A stretch of DNA of 24,433 bases, taken from contig JBFEUI010000036.1 of NCBI GenBank assembly GCA_041547565.1, forward strand, positions 1 to 24,433, written 5' to 3'. Origin of the DNA: JBFEUI01 sp041547565 (GTDB taxonomy: Bacteria > Pseudomonadota > Gammaproteobacteria > Thiohalomonadales > Thiohalomonadaceae). The notes beneath the pieces were generated by a model that saw only the letters and a program-made list of their open reading frames with translations, did not search any database and was not told where the DNA came from. Both the position numbers and the translations under genes were made by a program. This document shows, one piece after another, positions 6,950-14,388 of the stretch (positions are counted from its first letter, which is position 1; the number at the start of each line of letters is the position of its first letter).

Positions 6950-7681
6950 TTATTCCAAACGGTAGATGACGGGTAGCTGTAATGGCATCTCCTGCTGCCA
7001 GACAGCGAATTGAGCGGCTTCGACCCTGGCCACCTTGTACAACGAGGCGGTCGCCGCCCGATCAAGAATAGTGAAGCCGGAGCTTTTTGCGACCCTGATA
7101 TCCTTGATCGTGCCACTGGATTCGATATTAAAGCCCAGAACTACGGTACCCTGCCAGCCGCGCCGGCGGGCCCGCGGCGGATAGCTGAAGTGGCGGGCCA
7201 GTTCGCGTTGCACATGGCCGATTAACTGACGCCGCACCGCGCTATCGCTGTGGCGTGTTGCGGGGCTTTTTTCCGCTGCCTGCACCTGGCTGTTGTGCCC
7301 CTGCTGTGGCGGGCTGGGTCGGGGTGTTGTGGGGGCAGCCGGTTTTGCCGCTGCCCGGGGGGGAGGTGTTGCCTTGCGCGTCATTTCAGGCTTGATGCTT
7401 TGCCGTGGTGCGGCCTTTTTCGTTTGTCGTACGGGAGGGGGAAGCGGCTGTGCTGCCGCAGCGTGTGCAGGCGTGACGGCCACGGTCTGTGTTTCGGTGC
7501 TGGTCTGTCCCGGTGTTGACAGGAGGACTGTGAAGTGCGCCCCGCCCGTCACGGCCGGCAGGGGCACTTCCGGCACCTGCCAGCCTGCCAGCAGTGCTAC
7601 GTGCAGGGCACAGGATGCGGCAAGAAAGACGCCCCATCGCGACTTGCTGTAGCTGTGCTGGTGCAGGCCGGCAGTGAACAT
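6950..7681 (-). CDS. tonB: TonB energy-transducing protein
   Basis: The protein is 243 residues. One N-terminal membrane segment ('WGVFLAASCALHVALLAGW', about 16-34) precedes a long periplasmic linker rich in proline, alanine and lysine (about 60-155). The C-terminal TonB domain follows ('GWQGTVVLGFNIESSGTIKDIRVAKSSG...LDRAA'), which touches the TonB box of receptors. It starts 9 nt after the btuB stop, so it probably serves that receptor. No exbB or exbD gene is in the window, so it must share the motor proteins encoded elsewhere. Confidence 0.92.
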   Translation of the reverse strand: MFTAGLHQHSYSKSRWGVFLAASCALHVALLAGWQVPEVPLPAVTGGAHFTVLLSTPGQTSTETQTVAVTPAHAAAAQPLPPPVRQTKKAAPRQSIKPEMTRKATPPPRAAAKPAAPTTPRPSPPQQGHNSQVQAAEKSPATRHSDSAVRRQLIGHVQRELARHFSYPPRARRRGWQGTVVLGFNIESSGTIKDIRVAKSSGFTILDRAATASLYKVARVEAAQFAVWQQEMPLQLPVIYRLE

Positions 7682-7690
7682 GGTTTGTGC

Positions 7691-9631
7691 CTAGAATTCG
7701 GCCCTGAGACCGATGCGCCAGTTGCGGGTGAAGTTCACCGGGTAGATGGCGTCATCGCGTATCCACAGGCCGTTGGCCTCCTCAAACAGGTTCTCCACCC
7801 GGGCAAACAACTCCATGTTGCGCACCCGGTAGCGGTATCCGATATCGGTGGAGTTGTAGGCCGCCTGCTTCTGCTCGAATTCGTTGGCAAAATCGTTGGC
7901 CGCATACGCCTCGCTGCGGTGGGTGTGCGTCAGGTTTACCGTCGAGTGTTGACGTGGCTGGTACACCAGGCCCACCGTCAGTGTGTGCTCGGAGACACCG
8001 GGCAGGTCCTTGCCGTCGTAGGCGCCGTTACCGTCATCCTCGCTATCGATAACAGCCCGGGTGTAGGCGTAGTTTATCGAGCCGGATAATGTTTTGTTGA
8101 AGCGGTAGCTGTCCTGCAGTTCCAGACCATACTTGTGTGACTGGTCGATGTTGGTGTTGCTGTAGCTGACCGGTTCCAGGTAGATCTCATTCTCCAGTTC
8201 GGTGTTGAACAGTGTCAGCTTGAGCGTATTGTCGGCTGTGGTGTGATTGATGCCGATATTCAGCGTCTTCGATTCCGCAGGTTGAATAAAGGTGTTGTAG
8301 GTGGTGGTCATGGTGAACCAGTCATAGCTGAAGAAGCGATCGATATCCGGGGCCTGGAAGGCGCTGTTGTAGTTGGCGAAAACACTCAGCGCTTCACTGT
8401 AACGGTGGTTGAACCCGATATCGTAGGCGTGCAGCGTATGGCTGTCGCTGAGGCTGTTGCCGTTGTCGGGCTTGTAACTGTAGTCAACATGCTCCTCGCG
8501 TCCGCCCAGCGACACGGTGGTGGCGCCCAGCCGGTAATGGCCCTGAAGGTAGTAAGCGCGGTTGTCCTTGCTGGTGCGATTATCCGCACCGGTGCGCTCC
8601 CCCGTGAACTCCTGCACCCCGGCCGTCAGGCCCAGGGCGCCCTTGTTGTATTGCAGGGCGAGATCGCCGCTGCTGTTCTCGTAATCGGCACCCCAGCTGC
8701 CCCAGCCGGTACGGAAAAATTCAGAGGTCTTGTCCTCCTTGCTGTGATCCAGTGTGATGCTCAACTGTGCGTTGACATCGAAGGTCAGCCCCAGGTCGGT
8801 GACGTCGCTTTCCAGATCCTGGCTGATATAGTTGCTGCCGCCGTTTTGTGACGGGTCGTCATCGAACTGTTCCTGCGTCAGTGAGCCGCGGTAATAGTTG
8901 TCGATGTAGGTTTTTTCGTGACCGAGGCGCAGGGCCAGCGCGTCGCTGGCAAACAGGGTCAGCTTGGCCTGGGTATTGTTGCTGTCCGCCTCATCCTTCT
9001 GCCCGCTGATGTCCGCTTCGCTGTAACCGTCGTGGTGGTAATTTTCCGCCGTCACGGCAAGTTCAAAGCGCTCTTCGGCGAGCGCTGCATTGACGCTGCT
9101 GCTTGTCATGCCGTGATTGCCGGCGGCGACCGAGATGTTGGCGCCGGGGGTGGTGGCGGTGTAGATATGGATCGCCCCTGCGGTGGAGCCGTCTCCGTAG
9201 ATCACCGAGCCGCTGCCCTTGGTGATCTCGATACGCTCAATGCTAGAGAGCGGGACGGCGCTCAACAGTTGCGGGACCAGGTCGATATTGTTCAGGCGGC
9301 GGCCGTTTACCGTTACGACAATGTTCTGATAGCCGTCGCCGATGCCGAAGCCGCGCATGTCGATCTTCTGTGAAAACGGGTTGCCGTAGCTGGGCATTGC
9401 CGTGATCGAGGTGTTTTTGTCCAGATAGTCATAGAGACTCAGGGCACCGGAATTTCTGATATCACGGCGGGTATGGACTTCCGAGGCGTAGGGTGCGTCG
9501 GAATCCCGGTACTCAAGTCTTGTCGCCGTGACGATGATGGGTTCGGCAGCCGAGGTCTGTTCTGTTTCGGCGATTACTGAAGAGGCAGTGGTGGCCAGGC
9601 CGACAGCGGCCAGCAGTAACGAGCGGTTCAT
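7691..9631 (-). CDS. btuB: TonB-dependent outer-membrane receptor, BtuB-like (cobalamin)
   Basis: The protein is 646 residues. A signal peptide (about 1-21) is followed by a TonB box in 'EPIIVTATR'. The plug domain contains 'MRGFGIGDGYQNIVVTVNGRRLNNIDL' and 'IERIEITKGSGSVIYGDGSTAGAIHIYT', both standard plug motifs. The remainder is a 22-strand-type barrel ending in 'RNWRIGLRAEF' with the terminal aromatic residue. Length and the upstream cobalamin riboswitch identify the substrate as B12 or another corrinoid. The protein family alone would not. The ATG at 9631 follows AAAAAGGGG. It is the first gene of the operon btuB-tonB-pduO-btuF-cobO. Confidence 0.93.
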   Translation of the reverse strand: MNRSLLLAAVGLATTASSVIAETEQTSAAEPIIVTATRLEYRDSDAPYASEVHTRRDIRNSGALSLYDYLDKNTSITAMPSYGNPFSQKIDMRGFGIGDGYQNIVVTVNGRRLNNIDLVPQLLSAVPLSSIERIEITKGSGSVIYGDGSTAGAIHIYTATTPGANISVAAGNHGMTSSSVNAALAEERFELAVTAENYHHDGYSEADISGQKDEADSNNTQAKLTLFASDALALRLGHEKTYIDNYYRGSLTQEQFDDDPSQNGGSNYISQDLESDVTDLGLTFDVNAQLSITLDHSKEDKTSEFFRTGWGSWGADYENSSGDLALQYNKGALGLTAGVQEFTGERTGADNRTSKDNRAYYLQGHYRLGATTVSLGGREEHVDYSYKPDNGNSLSDSHTLHAYDIGFNHRYSEALSVFANYNSAFQAPDIDRFFSYDWFTMTTTYNTFIQPAESKTLNIGINHTTADNTLKLTLFNTELENEIYLEPVSYSNTNIDQSHKYGLELQDSYRFNKTLSGSINYAYTRAVIDSEDDGNGAYDGKDLPGVSEHTLTVGLVYQPRQHSTVNLTHTHRSEAYAANDFANEFEQKQAAYNSTDIGYRYRVRNMELFARVENLFEEANGLWIRDDAIYPVNFTRNWRIGLRAEF

Positions 9632-9649
9632 GGATTCCCCTTTTTGTCG

Positions 9650-9699
9650 ATGCGCTCACCCGCGCATTGGGTAGTAAAAAATACCGGGGTGAGAAGGGG
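9650..9699 (-). promoter_or_regulatory. Candidate expression platform of the cobalamin riboswitch (ribosome-site sequestering)
   Basis: Two exclusive foldings are visible in the minus-strand RNA before btuB. In one, CCCCUU (9699-9694) pairs with the ribosome site AAGGGG (9642-9637), and the adjoining CUCACCC (9693-9687) pairs with GGGUGAG (9661-9655). In the other, a 6-bp hairpin AUGCGC/GCGCAU (9650-9655 with 9662-9667) holds GGGUGA in its loop. No terminator-type hairpin with a U-run is seen, so translational control is favoured. Confidence 0.45.
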
Positions 9700-9754
9700 C
9701 AGGGGGAGTGTGAGATACGCTCCGTTGCACCGCCCTCCGCAGCACCGGTTCCAG

Positions 9755-9953
9755 CAGCTTCAGGCCGGTCTCCGGGCTCGCGGTTGGGGAGGATTCCCCG
9801 GTCGGTCGCCTTCCCACGTCATCAGACGCAGTGGCTGTGTGACCAACCTTTAACCGCCTACCGTTGCGGGGGCAGCGTCGGAATTGCACTCAAGTGCGCA
9901 CCGACTTCCCGTTTCATTCCCGGGGCCGGGGGCCCAAGGAACACCTGAAACAG
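9755..9953 (-). promoter_or_regulatory. Cobalamin (B12) riboswitch
   Basis: Read on the minus strand, the region shows the conserved parts in order. The 5' P1 strand UUUCAGG comes first, then a variable arm. These are followed by the core CCGCAACGGUAGG, then GGUCACACAGCCACUG and GUGGGAAGGCGA. The B12 box GAGCCCGGAGACCGGCC (about 9764-9780) comes next, and CCUGAAG closes P1 (UUCAGG with CCUGAA). It lies between a strong promoter and btuB and should lower expression of the operon when adenosylcobalamin or a related corrinoid is plentiful. Confidence 0.95.
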
Positions 9954-9960
9954 ACGGGCA

Positions 9961-9989
9961 ACTTTACGTAGCACCGTGAAACATGTCAA
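9961..9989 (-). promoter_or_regulatory. Sigma-70-type promoter for the riboswitch and btuB operon
   Basis: On the minus strand a perfect -35 TTGACA (9989-9984) is followed by 17 nt and a -10 TAAAGT (9966-9961, 4 of 6 matches). Transcription would begin about 9954, exactly at the 5' side of the riboswitch P1 stem. Confidence 0.75.
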
Positions 9990-10068
9990 TCGGCTTGGGA
10001 CGGCCGGGCACTCTGTGAAACGCCACTGTCTAACCTAAATCCCTGTTTTTGTGACATAATTACTTGCC

Positions 10069-10097
10069 TGTACAGCCGTTTTCTCTAAAGTTATAAA
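10069..10097 (+). promoter_or_regulatory. Sigma-70-like promoter for the ParA-family gene
   Basis: TGTACA (10069-10074, 4 of 6) and TATAAA (10092-10097, 5 of 6) are separated by 17 nt on the plus strand. The start would fall about 70 nt before the ATG. The leader has a short hairpin (GTCCC 10150-10154 with GGGAC 10165-10169) that would cover the GGGGA ribosome site, so translation may be moderated. Confidence 0.45.
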
Positions 10098-10175
10098 GAG
10101 ATACAGTCGATATCTGCTCTATCCGCGGACTATCGGTATTGCACTCACAGTCCCGATAAATACGGGGACACGCTA

Positions 10176-10910
10176 ATGGATGGACTCTCAAAACCTGTCA
10201 GCCAGGCACAACCGCAACACGTTGCCAAAGGCGATCTTGCCACCTCCGCGGTCCCGACAGTACCGCTGAGGCGGGTACTGATCGTCAATGCCAAGGGGGG
10301 CTGCGGCAAGACGACCCTGGCGACCAATCTGGCCGGCTATTACGCGGCAAACGGAAAAAAAGTGGTGTTGCAGGACCATGACCCGCAGGGCTCCTGTTCC
10401 CAGTGGCTGTCGCTGCGCGGTGAGGAGAACAGCGCTATCTTCGGCATCGCCGCCTACCGCGCCGCCAGCGGTATCACGCGCAGCTACCAGATGCGCGTGC
10501 CGCCGGAGACCGAATGGGTGATTATGGATGCACCGGCCGGGGTACACGGCCAGGAATTGATCGAGATGGCGCGCCAGGTCGACACGATACTGATTCCGGT
10601 GCTGCCCTCACCGATCGATATTCATGCCGCCTCCCACTTCATCAAGGACCTGCTGCTGGTGGCCAAGGTACGCAACCGGGCCATACGGCTTGGCGTGGTG
10701 GCCAACCGGGTCAAACAGAACACCCGTGTCTATCAATCCCTGCAACGCTTTCTAGCAAGCCTGGACATCCCCTTTGTGGCGCAACTGCGCGATACCCAGA
10801 ACTATGTACGGGCGGCGGAAAACGGCCAGGGCATTCACGAGCTCAAGGCACGCTATATCGAGCGGGACCACATGCAGTGGCAGGCGCTGGTGGAGTGGCT
10901 GGAGGGGTAG
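10176..10910 (+). CDS. Orphan ParA/MinD-family ATPase
   Basis: The protein is 244 residues. A 30-residue leader precedes the deviant Walker A 'NAKGGCGKTTLATNLA' (about 38-53), with the signature lysine in KGG. The switch motif 'QDHDPQGS' (about 66-72), Walker-B-like 'WVIMDAPAG' and the late 'VANRVKQNTRVYQSLQRFL' segment follow. These proteins form ATP-dependent dimers that bind DNA or membrane and position plasmids, chromosomes or large complexes. No ParB-like, MinE-like or cargo gene is adjacent. It stands alone, opposite in direction to the B12 genes on both sides, so its cargo cannot be guessed. A ribosome site GGGGA precedes the ATG at 10176. Confidence 0.85.
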   Translation: MDGLSKPVSQAQPQHVAKGDLATSAVPTVPLRRVLIVNAKGGCGKTTLATNLAGYYAANGKKVVLQDHDPQGSCSQWLSLRGEENSAIFGIAAYRAASGITRSYQMRVPPETEWVIMDAPAGVHGQELIEMARQVDTILIPVLPSPIDIHAASHFIKDLLLVAKVRNRAIRLGVVANRVKQNTRVYQSLQRFLASLDIPFVAQLRDTQNYVRAAENGQGIHELKARYIERDHMQWQALVEWLEG

Positions 10911-10976
10911 TCCCGGCACAGATGGTGTATTACACCCATCAGGTTCCCTACGGACTATGACACTGCAAGCCTGATC

Positions 10977-11041
10977 GTGAAGAGTGAAGTGTGAAGGGTT
11001 AGGAGGTATTTTACCTTCATGCTTAAGTCTTCACTCATCAC
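10977..11041. repeat. Dyad of two 28-bp arms, each built of four 7-bp units
   Basis: The left arm (10977-11004) reads GTGAAGA, GTGAAGT, GTGAAGG, GTTAGGA. The right arm (11014-11041), read on the minus strand, is GTGATGA, GTGAAGA, CTTAAGC, ATGAAGG. A 9-bp spacer separates the arms. The outer 13 bp pair with one mismatch. It lies between the convergent ParA-family and btuD genes and could act as a terminator-like hairpin or be a remnant of a repeat element. Confidence 0.6.
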
Positions 11042-11105
11042 ATATCCAGTGAACGGGCGTAGAAACAAAACGCAAAAGCAGGCGGCGATTGCAGAAACAG
11101 GAAGT

Positions 11106-11879
11106 TTATGACTTCGGGATAAAGTAGCGCCCGTCCGTGTTGTCCAGCTGCTGTATCGCCGTGCCATACAGACGCGACAGTCGTTCCCCGGTCAGCAGTT
11201 CGCTGCAACTGCCCGCTTCCCACTCCCCGTTATCGAACAGCATCAACACCTTGTCGCAATAGCGCGCCGCCTGATTGATGTCGTGCAACACCATGAGTAC
11301 GGTGCTTCCCTGTCTGGCGAGGCTGTTGAAATGCCGCAGTACGCTGAGCTGGTGTTTCAGGTCCAGATGGTTGGCCGGTTCATCCAGCATCATTATCGAC
11401 GGGGCCTGCGCCAGCAGGCTGGCGATGGCAAGGCGGCGCCGCTCGCCACCGGAGAGCGTGCCGACCTGTCGTCCGGCAAGCCCGTCCATCTCCATCGTCA
11501 CCAGCGCCTGGCGAGCGGCTTGCTGATCCTCGGGCCCTTCCTGACCCCAGATCCCGATATGCGGGTGACGGCCGTCCAGCACGGTCTCCCAGACGGTTGC
11601 CGGAAAGGGATCATGGCTGTCCTGCAGCAACAGTCCCAGTTCCCGCGCAATGTGGCGACGCGACAGGGAGCGGATCGGCTGTCGACCCAGTCGCACCTCG
11701 CCATCTGCCGGTGCGAGCAGGCCTGCCAGGGCGTGCAGCAGGGTGGTCTTGCCGCTGCCGTTACTGCCCAGCACCGCCCAGCACTCACCGCCGTGCAGGG
11801 CAAGCTCAAGATCCTGCAGCAGGGTGCGGGTGTCAACACGCAGCGTCAGGTCGTGTGCTTCAAGTACCGGCCGGGTCAT
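11106..11879 (-). CDS. btuD: BtuD-like ABC transporter ATPase
   Basis: The protein is 257 residues with all ABC ATPase motifs: Walker A 'GSNGSGKTT' (38-46), Q-loop 'LLLQDSHD', signature 'LSGGERRRLA' (142-151), Walker B 'IMMLDEPANHLD' and the switch histidine H199 in 'VLHDINQAARYCD'. The sequence is of the iron-siderophore/B12 importer type. It powers the permease encoded 3 nt upstream (btuC ends at 11883, btuD starts at 11879). The B12 assignment rests on its position beside the riboswitch operon that holds btuB and btuF; by motif alone it could serve a siderophore or haem importer. Confidence 0.88.
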   Translation of the reverse strand: MTRPVLEAHDLTLRVDTRTLLQDLELALHGGECWAVLGSNGSGKTTLLHALAGLLAPADGEVRLGRQPIRSLSRRHIARELGLLLQDSHDPFPATVWETVLDGRHPHIGIWGQEGPEDQQAARQALVTMEMDGLAGRQVGTLSGGERRRLAIASLLAQAPSIMMLDEPANHLDLKHQLSVLRHFNSLARQGSTVLMVLHDINQAARYCDKVLMLFDNGEWEAGSCSELLTGERLSRLYGTAIQQLDNTDGRYFIPKS

Positions 11880-11882
11880 GGC

Positions 11883-12875
11883 CTACGGTCCCGGGACTCG
11901 CGCCACGTTCGCCCCCGAGCGCTGTAGCAGATAGAGAAACAGGGGGACACCGAGCAGGGCGGTCAGCACGCCGACCGGCAGTTGCTGCGGTGCCCACAGG
12001 GTACGGGCCAGGGTATCGGCCAGTATCAGCAACAGGGCACCGAGCATGACCGATGCGGGCAGTAACAGCCGATGGTCGCTGCCTATCAGCAGGCGCAGAA
12101 TGTGGGGCACCACGAGCCCGATAAAGCCGATGCTGCCGCCGATGGTCACCGCCATGGCGGTCAGCAGTGAGGCCAGCAGGTAGAGCTGAATCCTGAGCGG
12201 ATGGACGTTGACCCCAAGTACGGCCGCCTGCAATTCACCCCGGGCCAGCAGGTTGAGGCTGCGCGCCAGGGGCAGGGCGATGAGCATGGCCAGCAGCAGC
12301 ACGGCAATACCGGCATCGGCATTGCCCGCATGCCCCAGATCCCCCATCAACCAGAACAGCATGCCGCGCAGGTTGCGCTCCGGGGCGACACTGAGCAGAA
12401 AGCCGATAAGCGCCCCCCAGCCTGCCGCCACCACCACGCCGGTCAGCAGCAGGCGTGTGGGGGTCCAGCTTCCGCGTCCCCGCGCCAGTCCGAACACCAT
12501 GGCGATTGACACCAGCGCCCCCCCGAAGGCGGCACCGTGCAGGCCGAGGCTGCCTGCCCCCAGCAGCATGGCGATAAGCGCTGCGCTGGCGGCCCCCCCC
12601 GAAACGCCCAGCACATAGGGATCGGCCAGGGGATTGCCCAGCAATACCTGCATCATGGCGCCGGCCAGGGCCAGCATGCCGCCCACGGCAAGTGCCGCCA
12701 GCAACCGTGGCAGGCGCAGTTCGAGTACCACGGTTCTGGCCGGTTCGCTGCCGTTGCCGGTGAGGGTCTGCCACAGCTCCGGGGCCGGTATCGACATCGC
12801 GCCGGAGGAGAGCCCGACGATGAAGCTTATCGCAAGCAGTAAACCAAGCAGTGAGAGGATGGCCAGTGAGCGCAT
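11883..12875 (-). CDS. btuC: BtuC-like permease (FecCD family)
   Basis: The protein is about 330 residues with around ten hydrophobic helices, as usual for the family. Hallmarks are 'RLPRLLAALAVGGMLALAGAMMQVLLGNPLADPYVLGVSGGA' near the N-terminus and 'IGFIGLVVPHILRLLIG' before the ATPase-coupling helix. It forms the channel through which BtuF-bound cobalamin enters the cytoplasm. I take the ATG at 12875; a TTG two codons upstream (12881) is possible and neither has a clear ribosome site. A 7-bp tandem array lies immediately upstream. No second riboswitch is visible, so regulation differs from the btuB operon unless it is transcribed from further upstream. Confidence 0.88.
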   Translation of the reverse strand: MRSLAILSLLGLLLAISFIVGLSSGAMSIPAPELWQTLTGNGSEPARTVVLELRLPRLLAALAVGGMLALAGAMMQVLLGNPLADPYVLGVSGGAASAALIAMLLGAGSLGLHGAAFGGALVSIAMVFGLARGRGSWTPTRLLLTGVVVAAGWGALIGFLLSVAPERNLRGMLFWLMGDLGHAGNADAGIAVLLLAMLIALPLARSLNLLARGELQAAVLGVNVHPLRIQLYLLASLLTAMAVTIGGSIGFIGLVVPHILRLLIGSDHRLLLPASVMLGALLLILADTLARTLWAPQQLPVGVLTALLGVPLFLYLLQRSGANVARVPGP

Positions 12876-12886
12876 GGGCAACTATA

Positions 12887-12914
12887 GATACAGGATACAA
12901 GTAACAAGATACAA
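12887..12914. repeat. Tandem array of four 7-bp units upstream of btuC
   Basis: GATACAG, GATACAA, GTAACAA and GATACAA follow without gaps, 28 bp in all, ending 11 bp before the btuC ATG at 12875. This is the same unit length and number as each arm of the dyad downstream of btuD, with a different unit sequence. Confidence 0.7.
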
Positions 12915-12946
12915 GAACCGTCTGGAAACGTTCAGGCTAAATTGTG

Positions 12947-13648
12947 TCACTCGAACGCCTCTTCCTGTGGCATTTCTCCTGTGTCCGGTGTCTCATCGCG
13001 CAGCGAGATGATTTTCCAGCCCTTCATCACCGCGTGATCGGCCAGGGTGTCGTCCGGGTCGACGGCGATCGGGTGGCTGACCATCTCCAGCAGGGGCAGA
13101 TCGTTGTGCGAGTCACTGTAGAACCAGCTCCCCTCCAGGTTCAATCCCGTCTCAACCAGCCACTTCTCCAGCCGTTTGACCTTGCCATCCTGGAAGCAGG
13201 GGATATCGCTGACCTTGCCGGTATAGCGGTTATTGCGCAGCTCCGGCTCGGTGGCCAGTATCTCATCGACCCCCAACTCGTGTGCGATGGGCTCGGTGAC
13301 AAAGCGGTTGGTGGCGGTGATGATCAGCAGGTAGTCGCCCTGCTGGCGGTGCTGCTGAAGCAGGTCCCGGGCCTTGGGCAGCATGATGGGCCGAATCTTC
13401 TCGTCCATAAACTGCTCGTGCCAGTGCTCTAGCGTGGTCATGTCGTGCTCGGCCAGCGGGCGCAGGCTGAAGTCGAGAAACTCGTAGATATCGAGCTGCC
13501 CCGCCTTGTACTCATCGTAAAAGCGCTGATTCTCCCGCTCGTAGTAGTCGCCGTCGACGATGCCTTGTTCCACCAGAAAGCGGCCCCAGAGGTAATCGCT
13601 GTCGCCCCCGAGCAGGGTGTTGTCCAGATCAAAGATTGCCAGGCTCAA
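12947..13648 (-). CDS. HAD-superfamily phosphatase (subfamily IB, SerB-like)
   Basis: The protein is 233 residues. Motif I 'FDLDNTLL' supplies nucleophile D7 and acid/base D9; motif II is 'IITAT', motif III the lysine in 'DGKVKRLEKWL', and motif IV 'YSDSHNDLPLLE'. The helical cap between motifs I and II is the phosphoserine-phosphatase-like type. The substrate is not known; related proteins are loosely named histidinol-phosphatase or phosphoserine-phosphatase-like. In Pseudomonas a homologous gene also sits beside rppH and ptsP, so the neighbourhood is conserved. The start codon at 13648 diverges from rppH. The btuC gene follows 72 nt downstream on the same strand. Confidence 0.85.
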   Translation of the reverse strand: MSLAIFDLDNTLLGGDSDYLWGRFLVEQGIVDGDYYERENQRFYDEYKAGQLDIYEFLDFSLRPLAEHDMTTLEHWHEQFMDEKIRPIMLPKARDLLQQHRQQGDYLLIITATNRFVTEPIAHELGVDEILATEPELRNNRYTGKVSDIPCFQDGKVKRLEKWLVETGLNLEGSWFYSDSHNDLPLLEMVSHPIAVDPDDTLADHAVMKGWKIISLRDETPDTGEMPQEEAFE

Positions 13649-13805
13649 TGTTCGTCCCTATATAAAATGGATATAACGGCGGCACATGATAGCAAGTGCG
13701 CAAAGCCCTGTTCAGGTGTTTGTTTCACCTATGTTACAGAGATTTGCCCAACGACTGCCAATTGTGGAAGAATCAGGGTGTTAGATAGAAAGGATGTGAT
13801 TCTAA

Positions 13806-14312
13806 GTGATTGATTCACAAGGTTACAGAGCGAATGTCGGGATTATTCTGAGCAACCGGGATGGCAAGCTGTTATGGGCGCGTCGCCTGGGCCAGGATAA
13901 CTGGCAGTTTCCCCAGGGAGGGATACGAAAAAACGAGACCCATGAGCAGGCCCTCTATCGCGAGCTGCACGAGGAGATCGGTCTGTATCCGGGCGACGTC
14001 GAGATCATCGGTTCGACCCGCGGCTGGTTGCGTTATCGGCTGCCCAAACGCTATATCCGTCACGGCACTAAACCGCTCTGTATCGGCCAGAAACAACGCT
14101 GGTTCATTCTGCGTCTGCTGTCTGACGACTCGCAGGTACGGCTCGACGCCAGCGAAACCCCGGAATTTGATGACTGGCGCTGGGTGCAGTACTGGGAGCC
14201 GCTCAAGGAGATCGTGTTCTTCAAGCGTCGTGTCTATGAACAGGCGCTCAAGGAGTTCGAGCACATCCTGTTCCCGGGCCAGGCCAGGCAGCCACGCTCA
14301 AACCGGCGTTAG
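13806..14312 (+). CDS. rppH: RNA pyrophosphohydrolase RppH (Nudix)
   Basis: The protein is 168 residues and starts with GTG at 13806; the sequence 'MIDSQGYRANVGIILSNRDG' aligns with the E. coli RppH N-terminus, which fixes the start. The Nudix box is complete: 'GGIRKNETHEQALYRELHEEIGL' in two parts, G38 to L60. The later 'RGWLRYRLPKRYIR', 'CIGQKQRWF' and 'PEFDDWRWV' are RppH-specific. It removes pyrophosphate from triphosphorylated mRNA 5' ends and so starts RNase E-dependent decay. The ribosome site AAGGA lies somewhat far from the GTG, suggesting modest translation. ptsP lies downstream on the same strand. Confidence 0.96.
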   Translation: MIDSQGYRANVGIILSNRDGKLLWARRLGQDNWQFPQGGIRKNETHEQALYRELHEEIGLYPGDVEIIGSTRGWLRYRLPKRYIRHGTKPLCIGQKQRWFILRLLSDDSQVRLDASETPEFDDWRWVQYWEPLKEIVFFKRRVYEQALKEFEHILFPGQARQPRSNRR

Positions 14313-14388
14313 CCGGGCCGGGGGGGAGCGCCGTCCTGACAGGCCAGCGAGGCCATAACAGTTTTTATCCATTCCCAAGGGATACCGC

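Noticed and set aside
9640..9720. Intrinsic terminator as the riboswitch output (a run of T on the minus strand near 9675)
   Set aside because: The T-run is not preceded by a stable GC-rich hairpin; ribosome-site pairing fits better.
10921..10940. Terminator hairpin directly after the ParA-family gene
   Set aside because: The stem is short with a bulge and no T-run follows, so I do not call it.
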